A stretch of DNA of 7,024 nucleotides from Bacteroidales bacterium (lineage in GTDB: Bacteria; Bacteroidota; Bacteroidia; Bacteroidales; WCHB1-69), in contig JAEERB010000123.1 of NCBI GenBank assembly GCA_016285615.1, forward strand, positions 1 to 7,024. Reading direction: 5' to 3'. The position numbers and the translations under genes are program-made. Below the pieces are notes generated by a model. It was not told where the DNA came from. It worked only from the letters and a program-made list of their open reading frames with translations, and ran no database searches. Positions 1 to 5,520 of the stretch are shown piece by piece (positions within the stretch are counted from its first letter, which is position 1; every line of letters begins with the position of its first letter).

Positions 1-751
1 GGTATTGTTTTTGCTGTGTCAGTTCAATAATTTCACCGATGAGGTCGAAGGCGCCACGTTCGTTGTTGCGCTTTTGGGCAATCATCTCGCTGCTGATGTT
101 GTTGAATTCTTCACGGCTCAACGAGTCCTTGATTTGTCGCATCCACGCGATGTAGGGTGTGTTGAAAACCATATTGATAGGGTGGAAGCTGATAACTTTC
201 AACCCCGGCGAAGTGAAGTGCTTTAAGAATGGTTTGATGCTGAGTCCCAGTTGGTTGTAAAGGAAACTGCCCTCTTCCAGAAAGACAGGAATTTGCAATA
301 ATTGCGATTCGAGCCAGTAGGGTGAAATGCGCGGCGCCAGCGTGGTGATGGTGTTGGAGCAGCACTTGAAGTTGAATTCATTCTTGAGCATGTGAGCCGT
401 GTCGGTCACGTCAAAGGCGCGGTGCGAGCGCGTGCAGGTGGCCTCGGGCGCAAGGGCTACGCAGGTCTCAATGACTTCCCTAAAGCTATTGCCTTGCGAC
501 GAACTCGGCAGAAAGTTGGGGTGTATGCCGCGCTGGATATGGCCCAACTTGAATTCGCGCTCTATCACTTCGGAACGATGTGTGACAAAGGTGGTTAGCT
601 TCAGCATATCGGCAGGCAACTGGGCAAAAAACTGTTCCAGCACTGCCTCCGAAGCCCAATCAATGTCGGAGGTAAAGCAGAATACCGGCTGCTCGTCCCA
701 CAAATGCGGTCCGGCAACTTTTTCTACCAGCATGGCCATGTCAGTGTTCAT
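1..751 (-). CDS. Polysaccharide deacetylase-like protein (WbmS/WalW-type), C-terminus cut off by window edge
   Basis: An open frame of 250 codons runs from the ATG at 749-751 to the window edge without a stop. Visible motifs fit the carbohydrate esterase 4-like WbmS/WalW group: an N-terminal acidic motif FTSDIDWASE (residues 26-35, candidate metal ligands D29 and D31), TTFVTH (53-58), the characteristic HPNF (77-80), RSHR (108-111), and FHPINMVFNT (189-198), which matches the late FHPIHxxLNT motif of that group as I remember it. Family members are found in LPS O-antigen or capsule loci and are thought to remove acetyl groups from glycans, but substrates are mostly unknown. No signal peptide or membrane segment is visible, so the protein looks cytoplasmic. 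M1 is chosen because it is the first ATG; M5 and M7 are alternatives, and no Shine-Dalgarno sequence decides. The gene lies downstream of thyA across a repeat-filled spacer with no recognisable promoter. Family call fairly secure; function inferred. Confidence 0.72.
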   Translation of the reverse strand, partial: MNTDMAMLVEKVAGPHLWDEQPVFCFTSDIDWASEAVLEQFFAQLPADMLKLTTFVTHRSEVIEREFKLGHIQRGIHPNFLPSSSQGNSFREVIETCVALAPEATCTRSHRAFDVTDTAHMLKNEFNFKCCSNTITTLAPRISPYWLESQLLQIPVFLEEGSFLYNQLGLSIKPFLKHFTSPGLKVISFHPINMVFNTPYIAWMRQIKDSLSREEFNNISSEMIAQKRNNERGAFDLIGEIIELTQQKQY

Positions 752-792
752 AGGTGTTGAAGTGTTGAAGCGTTGAATTGTTTAATTGTTGA
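752..792 (-). repeat. Octamer tandem array forming the leader of the deacetylase-like gene
   Basis: On the plus strand the units are AGGTGTTGA (752-760), AGTGTTGA (761-768), AGCGTTGA (769-776), ATTGTTTA (777-784) and ATTGTTGA (785-792). In the sense of the downstream gene this is a TCAACACT-type repeat that abuts the ATG, giving a CA-rich, probably unstructured leader with no Shine-Dalgarno sequence. Confidence 0.75.
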
Positions 793-793
793 A

Positions 794-858
794 GTGAGAA
801 GTGAAGAAGTGAAAAGTGATTAGTGAGCAGTGAGCAGTGAGGAGTGAGGAGTGAATGA
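794..858. repeat. Heptamer tandem array, GTGAGNA family
   Basis: Nine head-to-tail units, mostly 7 bp: GTGAGAA, GTGAAGAA, GTGAAAA, GTGATTA, GTGAGCA, GTGAGCA, GTGAGGA, GTGAGGA, GTGAATGA. Two units are 8 bp. The array is noncoding and lies between the octamer leader and the 71-bp repeat. A shorter version, with three clear units, occupies the same relative place upstream of the glmM-type gene. Confidence 0.8.
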
Positions 859-927
859 TGAAAGTTGAGAATTGTTGATTGTTGAAGTGTTGTAGAAGAG
901 ACGCACGGCCGTGCGTCTGTACTTTAT
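857..927 (-). repeat. 71-bp direct repeat, copy 1 (contains 20-bp palindrome)
   Basis: This segment is identical over 71 bp to 6954-7024, read base by base. It consists of GTTGA-rich short units (863-891), then a perfect 20-bp palindrome (899-918), then GTACTTTAT. The left boundary is real, because the preceding base differs between copies. The right boundary is unknown, because copy 2 runs into the window edge. Both copies are in the same orientation and upstream of minus-strand genes. It is not coding. A REP/MITE-like dispersed repeat is the most likely identity, by inference. Confidence 0.9.
899..918. repeat. Perfect 20-bp palindrome, copy 1
   Basis: AGACGCACGGCCGTGCGTCT is its own reverse complement. 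Its high GC contrasts with the AT-rich flanks. The plus-strand side is followed by a T-rich stretch (922-940), so as a hairpin it would act as a terminator only for plus-strand transcripts, whereas both flanking genes are transcribed leftward. It could instead be a REP-type structure or a dimeric protein site. Confidence 0.85.
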
Positions 928-936
928 TTTTTCTGT

Positions 937-964
937 TTTTGAATTTTGAATTCTGAATTCTGAA
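937..964. repeat. Heptamer tandem array, TTYTGAA family
   Basis: Four exact-length units: TTTTGAA (937-943), TTTTGAA (944-950), TTCTGAA (951-957), TTCTGAA (958-964), followed by TTTG. It lies in the thyA 3' spacer and is noncoding. It shares the 7-bp period, but not the sequence, of the 794-858 array. Confidence 0.8.
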
Positions 965-982
965 TTTGTTCTTTGTTCTTAA

Positions 983-1010
983 TTGTGCATTGTGAATCGT
1001 GCATTGTGAA
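983..1010. repeat. Heptamer tandem array, TYGTGMA family
   Basis: Four units: TTGTGCA, TTGTGAA, TCGTGCA, TTGTGAA. They can also be read as two 14-bp units differing at one base. The array ends 4 bp before the complement of the thyA stop codon, so it forms the start of the thyA 3' untranslated region. Confidence 0.75.
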
Positions 1011-1014
1011 TTGT

Positions 1015-1809
1015 TTACACCGCAACAGTAGCCTTGATATGCGGGTGCGGGTCGTAGTTCTCTAATGAAAAGTCCTCGTATTGAAAATCGAAAATGGATT
1101 TCACGTCGGGGTTGATTTTCATGGTGGGCAGTTTGCGCGGTTCACGGGTGAGCTGCAACTTGGCTTGTTCCACGTGGTTAGAGTAGATGTGAGCATCGCC
1201 GAAGGTGTGGACGAACTCCTTGGCTTTCAGGCCGCACACTTGGGCAATCATCATCAGCAGGAGCGAGTAGGAGGCAATGTTGAATGGCACTCCGAGGAAG
1301 ATGTCGGCGCTGCGCTGGTAGAGCTGGCAAGAGATTTCGCCGTTGTTTACGTAGAACTGGAACAGTGAGTGGCACGGCGGCAAAGCCATCTTCTCAATCT
1401 CGCCCACATTCCACGCACTGACCATCAGTCGACGCGAGTTGGGGTTGGTCTTAATCTGCTCTATCAGCTCCGAAATCTGGTCGATAACATGGCCGTCGGG
1501 GGCGGTCCAGCTGCGCCACTGTTTGCCGTAAATTGGCCCTAGGTCGCCGTTTTCATCGGCCCACTCGTCCCAAATGGAGACGCCATGGTCTTTCAGGTAC
1601 TTGATGTTGGTGTCGCCCTGCAAAAACCAGAGCAATTCGTATATGATGGAACGCAGGTGCAACTTCTTGGTCGTCAGGCAGGGGAAGCCGTCAGCCAAGT
1701 TAAAGCGCATCTGATAGCCAAAGACACTGTAAGTGCCTGTGCCCGTGCGGTCGCCTTTGTAAGCGCCGTTGTCGAGCACGTGTTGTAAAAGGTCAAGGTA
1801 TTGTTTCAT
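1015..1809 (-). CDS. thyA: Thymidylate synthase
   Basis: ThyA converts dUMP and 5,10-methylene-tetrahydrofolate to dTMP and dihydrofolate in the cytoplasm. The 264-residue product has the same length as the E. coli enzyme, and its landmarks fall at matching positions: phosphate-binding R21 in GDRTGTGT, catalytic C146 in [23 protein letters not shown] with R166, D169 and N177, and [10 protein letters not shown] with H207 and Y209. The C-terminus is intact (IKATVAV). The first ATG gives the family-standard N-terminus [12 protein letters not shown]. The leader is CA-rich with no Shine-Dalgarno sequence. The gene is divergent from tig, and a TAnnTTTG-like box lies about 77 bp upstream. The next gene downstream on the same strand is not folA, often the neighbour of thyA, but the deacetylase-like gene beyond a repeat-filled spacer. 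No clear rho-independent terminator follows in the leftward direction. Identification is essentially certain. Confidence 0.98.
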   Translation of the reverse strand: MKQYLDLLQHVLDNGAYKGDRTGTGTYSVFGYQMRFNLADGFPCLTTKKLHLRSIIYELLWFLQGDTNIKYLKDHGVSIWDEWADENGDLGPIYGKQWRSWTAPDGHVIDQISELIEQIKTNPNSRRLMVSAWNVGEIEKMALPPCHSLFQFYVNNGEISCQLYQRSADIFLGVPFNIASYSLLLMMIAQVCGLKAKEFVHTFGDAHIYSNHVEQAKLQLTREPRKLPTMKINPDVKSIFDFQYEDFSLENYDPHPHIKATVAV

Positions 1810-1832
1810 GAAGGGTTTGATTAGTTGTTGCG

Positions 1833-1873
1833 CTGCCGTTTGAACGCTCTTTGTGCCATATTTCTGACGGCAG
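1833..1873 (-). promoter_or_regulatory. Inverted repeat in the thyA 5' leader (possible hairpin)
   Basis: CTGCCGT (1833-1839) and ACGGCAG (1867-1873) form a perfect 7-bp inverted repeat with a 27-base loop. If transcription starts near 1880, as the -7 box suggests, the structure would sit in the thyA mRNA leader. It could be chance, since nothing else supports a regulatory role. Confidence 0.25.
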
Positions 1874-1885
1874 ACTATTCCATTG

Positions 1886-1893
1886 CAAAAATA
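1886..1893 (-). promoter_or_regulatory. Candidate thyA promoter, -7 box
   Basis: The plus strand reads CAAAAATA, which is TATTTTTG in the sense of thyA and matches the Bacteroidetes -7 consensus TAnnTTTG. No convincing TTTG -33 element is found 19-21 bp further upstream, so the call rests on one box. It would give a leader of about 70 bases. Confidence 0.4.
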
Positions 1894-2011
1894 ATTCTTT
1901 TTATGCTCGTTTTTCCTTTTTGTGTTTAATTTTTATAAATGACTGAAATATAAATATTTAAGATAATTTATTCAAAGTATATTTTTATTTGGAAATCATC
2001 GTTTTTATCGG

Positions 2012-2043
2012 GTTGTAAAATGATGATAAATTTTGTATCTTTG
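2012..2043 (+). promoter_or_regulatory. Candidate tig-clpP-clpX promoter
   Basis: A -7 box TATCTTTG (2036-2043) matches the Bacteroidetes TAnnTTTG consensus, and GTTG (2012-2015) sits 20 bp upstream, where the TTTG -33 element is expected. The upstream DNA (1880-2011) is strongly AT-rich. The predicted start near 2050 leaves a leader of about 35 bases, A/T-rich and without a Shine-Dalgarno sequence. This is the only promoter-like signal visible for the three-gene operon. Confidence 0.62.
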
Positions 2044-2085
2044 CAGCCGTTTTAAACTAAGAGTAAATTTTTAAAAACTAATAGA

Positions 2086-3549
2086 ATGAACATTAAAAAC
2101 GAGAGGATTAACGATCAGGTTCAAGAACTGACCATCGAAATCGGCAAGGCAGATTATTCAGAAAAAGTTGAAACCGCATTGAAAAAGTACCGTCGTACGG
2201 CGCAAGTTCCTGGCTTCCGTCAGGGTAATGCCCCTATGGGACTGATTCGTAAGATGTACGAGAAACATTGTGTGGCCGAAGAGGTTAACAACATGATGGG
2301 CGAATCGCTGTATGGCTATCTGCGCGACAACAAACTTAACATCATGCTCGAACCGCTGCCCGTTGAGGAAAAATCACACGTTGATTTTGAAAGCGGCGAC
2401 GACTTTGTCTTCACTTACGAATACGCTTTACTGCCCGAGTTCGAACTCAATCTTTCGAAATTGCCCAAAGTGAAATCGTTCAAGATTGTGGCCTCTCCTG
2501 AGGAAAAAGAGGAATTTATCATGCAACTCCGCAAACGTCACGGCGAATATGTTTCTCCCGAGGAAATAGGTGAGGATGACTACATTACCGTGAAGTACGG
2601 TGAAGATAAAACCGGTTTCTTCTTTACGAAAGACCTGAATGAGAAAGGTGCTAAATTGTTCATCGGCAAGAAGAAAGACGAACAGTTTAAAGTTAATTTC
2701 CGCGACATCTTCCTTTCAGACCAACTGCTGAGCAAGTTCTTGAAGGTGAAGGAAAGCGAACTGGAAGCCGACAACAAATACACTTATACCGTTACCATTG
2801 ACCTGATTGGCCGCGTGAACCCCGCCGAGCTGAATGAGGAATTCTTCAAGAAAGCTTATCCCGACGGTACCGTTAAAACCAAAGCAGAATTGGAAAAATT
2901 GGCCGCTCATCAGATTGAAGACCAATGGAAAAACGAAAGCGATCGTCAGTTTATGAATGACGCTATCGGCATCTTGTTGGAAAACATCAAGATTAATTTC
3001 CCCGATGATTTCGTAAAACGTTATATCCTTTATGCTCAGAAAGATCTGACAGCAGAGACGCTGGATGCCAAGTATGATGAGTACATCAAATCGTTCAAAT
3101 GGCAACTGATTGAAAACAAACTGGAAAAAGAGTACAACATCTCTGTAACTCAAGACGAGGTGAAGGATTTCGTTCGCCAGTTCTTTATCGCCAACTATTT
3201 CGGCAATTTCAATCCCGAAGAGGTGAAAGACCGTCTGGATTCGCTGGTTGACGACGCCCTGAAGAACAAAGAGGATGTGAAGAAGATTTACGACCAACTC
3301 TTCGACAAGAAGATCCAGGATGTGCTTTATGCTAACATGCAAAAAGAAGAAAAGAGCGGCACATTCCATGACTTCATCGCCGAAGTGACCGGCCAGAGCC
3401 AGGAAAAGAAAGCCAAGAAGGCTGCTCCCAAGGCCAAAAAGCCCGCTGCCGACAAGGAAGTGAAAGAGGAGAAGCCCGCTGCCAAAAAGCCTGCCGAGAA
3501 GAAGCCTGCAGCTAAGAAACCCGCTGCCAAGAAAGCTACCAAAGAGTAA
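2086..3549 (+). CDS. tig: Trigger factor with Lys/Ala/Pro-rich C-terminal tail
   Basis: Ribosome-associated chaperone that receives nascent chains at the exit tunnel. The N-terminal ribosome-binding domain (about 1-120) carries the signature loop GFRQGNAP at 43-50, the same place as the E. coli GFRKGK loop. Residues about 150-245 occupy the FKBP-type PPIase position (GEDDYITVKY start, YTYTVTIDLIGRVNPAEL end), but I find no equivalent of the conserved IPGFE segment, so isomerase activity is doubtful. Residues about 247-435 form the helical chaperone body. From 441 to the end, 39 of 47 residues are Lys, Ala or Pro, in KKPAA-like repeats. The product is 487 residues, longer than the usual 430-450 because of this tail. 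The start fits the family N-terminus. It is the first gene of a tig-clpP-clpX operon, with clpP starting 29 bases after its stop codon. Confidence 0.95.
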   Translation: MNIKNERINDQVQELTIEIGKADYSEKVETALKKYRRTAQVPGFRQGNAPMGLIRKMYEKHCVAEEVNNMMGESLYGYLRDNKLNIMLEPLPVEEKSHVDFESGDDFVFTYEYALLPEFELNLSKLPKVKSFKIVASPEEKEEFIMQLRKRHGEYVSPEEIGEDDYITVKYGEDKTGFFFTKDLNEKGAKLFIGKKKDEQFKVNFRDIFLSDQLLSKFLKVKESELEADNKYTYTVTIDLIGRVNPAELNEEFFKKAYPDGTVKTKAELEKLAAHQIEDQWKNESDRQFMNDAIGILLENIKINFPDDFVKRYILYAQKDLTAETLDAKYDEYIKSFKWQLIENKLEKEYNISVTQDEVKDFVRQFFIANYFGNFNPEEVKDRLDSLVDDALKNKEDVKKIYDQLFDKKIQDVLYANMQKEEKSGTFHDFIAEVTGQSQEKKAKKAAPKAKKPAADKEVKEEKPAAKKPAEKKPAAKKPAAKKATKE

Positions 3550-3577
3550 AACAAAAATATTAACCTAAAGACTTTTC

Positions 3578-4267
3578 ATGATGAATATGAATAGCGAATT
3601 CAGAAATTATGCCGTTAAACATCGTGGTGTCAACGGCTTGGCCTTGGATAAATACTCTCAAGTGATGAACGACTATATCACGCCGTACATCATCGAAGAG
3701 CGCCCGATGAACATTACCCAGTTGGACGTGTTCTCACGTTTGATGAAGGATAGAATCATCTTCTTGGGTGTGCCTATTTACGACGATGTGGCCAATATTA
3801 TCCAAGCGCAGCTGCTGTTCCTCGAATCGCAGGATTCTGAACGCGATATTCAGATTTACATGAATACGCCTGGTGGTAGCGTATATGCCGGTCTGGGCAT
3901 TTACGACACGATGCAGTACATCAAGCCCGATGTGTCCACTATCTGTACGGGTATGGCCGCATCGATGGGTGCCGTGCTGCTCTGCGCCGGTACCGCTGGC
4001 AAACGCTTCGCCCTGCCGCACTCTCGTATCATGATCCATCAGCCGATGGGTGGTGCGCAAGGTCAGGCTTCCGACATCGAAATCGAAGCTCGCGAGATCC
4101 AGAAACTGAAAAAGGAACTGTACGAAATCATCGCTTACCATAGTGGTAAGGATTACGAGCAGGTGTGGAAGGATAGCGACCGCGACCACTGGATGATTGC
4201 CGCCGAAGCCAAGGAATATGGCATGATTGACGAAGTGTTGTTGCACGATAAGAAGAAAAATGGCTAA
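3578..4267 (+). CDS. clpP: ATP-dependent Clp protease proteolytic subunit ClpP
   Basis: Serine peptidase that forms the two-ring, 14-subunit degradation chamber loaded by ClpX. All catalytic residues are in place: S129 in GMAASMGA, H154 in [12 protein letters not shown], and D203 in [18 protein letters not shown]; their spacing equals that of E. coli S97/H122/D171. The oxyanion-region motif [10 protein letters not shown] (96-105) and the handle-helix segment [19 protein letters not shown] (163-181) are present. At 229 residues it is somewhat longer than E. coli ClpP because of an N-terminal extension ([17 protein letters not shown]) that I associate with Bacteroidales homologs and that may be partly removed by processing. 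ATGs at 3578, 3581 and 3587 are all possible starts, with no Shine-Dalgarno sequence to decide. There is no promoter or terminator in the tig-clpP gap. The 3' end overlaps clpX by 8 bp. Confidence 0.97.
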   Translation: MMNMNSEFRNYAVKHRGVNGLALDKYSQVMNDYITPYIIEERPMNITQLDVFSRLMKDRIIFLGVPIYDDVANIIQAQLLFLESQDSERDIQIYMNTPGGSVYAGLGIYDTMQYIKPDVSTICTGMAASMGAVLLCAGTAGKRFALPHSRIMIHQPMGGAQGQASDIEIEAREIQKLKKELYEIIAYHSGKDYEQVWKDSDRDHWMIAAEAKEYGMIDEVLLHDKKKNG

Positions 4268-5492
4268 GAAAGATTCTTCCAATAAAAGCCGTTGTGATTT
4301 CTGTGGTAGGTCTTTGCCCGAGGATCAACTGATTCACGGGTTGGGTGCTGCTATTTGCACAGATTGTGTGGATGCTGTGAATGAGGTGATGGCCGAATTT
4401 CGCGAGCGCGAGCAGAAGAAGGCCAAGAACTTCTCCCTCAAGTTGCTGAAGCCGCACGAAATCAAAGCCAAACTCGACGAGTATGTCATTGGTCAGGACG
4501 AGGCCAAGAAGGTGATTTCGGTCGCCGTCTATAATCACTACAAGCGTATTTTGTATGCTCGCAACGACCAGCGCGATGTGGAACTCGACAAGTCGAACAT
4601 CATCCTGGTGGGCGAGACGGGCACTGGTAAAACTTTGATTGCCAGAACGATTGCCAAATTGCTTGATGTGCCTTTCTGCATTGCCGATGCCACCGTATTC
4701 ACCGAAGCCGGCTATGTGGGCGAGGATGTGGAAAGTATTCTTACCCGCTTGTTGCAAGCCGCCGATTACGATGTGGCTAAAGCAGAGCAGGGTATTGTCT
4801 TTATTGATGAAATTGATAAGATTGCCCGCAAAGGCGCTGACAATCCGTCCATTACGCGCGACGTGTCGGGCGAAGGCGTGCAGCAGTCCTTGCTGAAGTT
4901 GCTGGAGGGCGCACTGGTGAACGTGCCGCCACAAGGTGGTCGTAAGCACCCCGAGCAGAAGTTCACCGTGGTGAATACGCAGAACATACTCTTCATCGCC
5001 AGCGGTGCTTTCAACAGTATCGAGAAGATTATCGGCGAGCGTATGAATACCAACATGATTGGCTATAATCAGAAGAAGCAGGTCATCGATAAGAATAACC
5101 TTATCCAATATATCTCTCCGCAGGATATCAAGACTTTCGGCTTGATTCCTGAGTTGTGCGGCCGTTTCCCTGTGATTACCCACATGAACCCGCTGGCTCC
5201 CGAGGACTTGAAACGTATTTTGAAAGAACCAAAGAATGCGTTGGTTAAGCAGTACGAGCGCCTTTTTGAACTGGATGGTATCCAGCTTACTTTTGCCGAA
5301 GCCGCTCTGGATTACATCGTGCAGAAAGCCGTCGAACTGAAGTTGGGTGCGCGTGGCTTGCCTTCCATTATCGAGAAGATTATGACCAATGCCATGTACG
5401 AATTTCCCTCTTCAAAGAAAAAGAGCATTACGATTACAAAAGAATATGCCCAAACCGAGTTTGAGCATTCCATTTTTTCTTACGTAGATTAA
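4260..5492 (+). CDS. clpX: ClpX, ATP-dependent unfoldase subunit of ClpXP
   Basis: Hexameric AAA+ unfoldase that recognises tagged substrates and threads them into ClpP. The N-terminal zinc domain has four cysteines: C12 and C15 (CDFC), C33 and C36 (CTDC). The AAA+ core shows Walker A GETGTGKT (118-125), pore loop GYVG (151-154), Walker B VFIDEIDK (180-187), the RKH loop (228-230), an arginine finger in ELCGRFPV (R302), and sensor 2 GARG (363-366). The ClpP-docking loop reads IGY (267-269) where E. coli has IGF. Length is 410 residues. The ATG at 4260 gives the standard [15 protein letters not shown] start. A more upstream in-frame ATG at 4227 would add 11 residues that merely read clpP in another frame, so it is rejected. 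The start overlaps the clpP stop (ATGGCTAA), which suggests translational coupling. It is followed immediately by a terminator. Confidence 0.98.
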   Translation: MAKKDSSNKSRCDFCGRSLPEDQLIHGLGAAICTDCVDAVNEVMAEFREREQKKAKNFSLKLLKPHEIKAKLDEYVIGQDEAKKVISVAVYNHYKRILYARNDQRDVELDKSNIILVGETGTGKTLIARTIAKLLDVPFCIADATVFTEAGYVGEDVESILTRLLQAADYDVAKAEQGIVFIDEIDKIARKGADNPSITRDVSGEGVQQSLLKLLEGALVNVPPQGGRKHPEQKFTVVNTQNILFIASGAFNSIEKIIGERMNTNMIGYNQKKQVIDKNNLIQYISPQDIKTFGLIPELCGRFPVITHMNPLAPEDLKRILKEPKNALVKQYERLFELDGIQLTFAEAALDYIVQKAVELKLGARGLPSIIEKIMTNAMYEFPSSKKKSITITKEYAQTEFEHSIFSYVD

Positions 5493-5520
5493 AAAAAGAG
5501 GCGTTTAAGCCTCTTTTTTT
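5491..5520. terminator. Bidirectional intrinsic terminator between clpX and the glmM-type gene
   Basis: A perfect 12-bp stem (5491-5502 with 5509-5520) encloses a 6-base loop, with seven As on the left arm and seven Ts on the right around GAGGC/GCCTC. It works in both directions because each arm supplies the U-tract for one strand. It overlaps the clpX TAA (5490-5492) and the complement of the other gene's TAA (5519-5521), so the two convergent genes share it with almost no spare sequence. Confidence 0.93.

Noticed and set aside
392..776. Plus-strand open frames of 68 and 125 codons opposite the deacetylase-like gene
   Set aside because: They are antisense to a frame with clear family motifs; their own translations show no recognisable motif and low-complexity runs.
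899..918. Palindrome as the thyA rho-independent terminator
   Set aside because: In the leftward direction it is followed by CTTCTACAACAC, with no U-tract.
752..1014. CRISPR array
   Set aside because: The repeats are 7-8 bp, contiguous and degenerate, with no unique spacers of about 30 bp.
1995..2027. ATCATC/GATGAT inverted repeat around the tig -33 element as an operator
   Set aside because: Only 6 bp per arm with a 21-base gap in AT-rich DNA, so easily chance.
2716..3369. Long minus-strand open frames (217 and 67 codons) across tig
   Set aside because: They mirror a confidently identified trigger factor gene, and their hydrophobic runs arise from reading Lys/Glu-rich codons backwards.
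4227..4259. 11-residue N-terminal extension of ClpX
   Set aside because: It overlaps clpP in another frame and adds a Cys-rich stretch not found in ClpX; the standard MAKK start is at 4260.
4128..5183. 351-codon minus-strand open frame across clpP and clpX
   Set aside because: It lies opposite two genes with complete catalytic motifs, and shows no domain pattern of its own.
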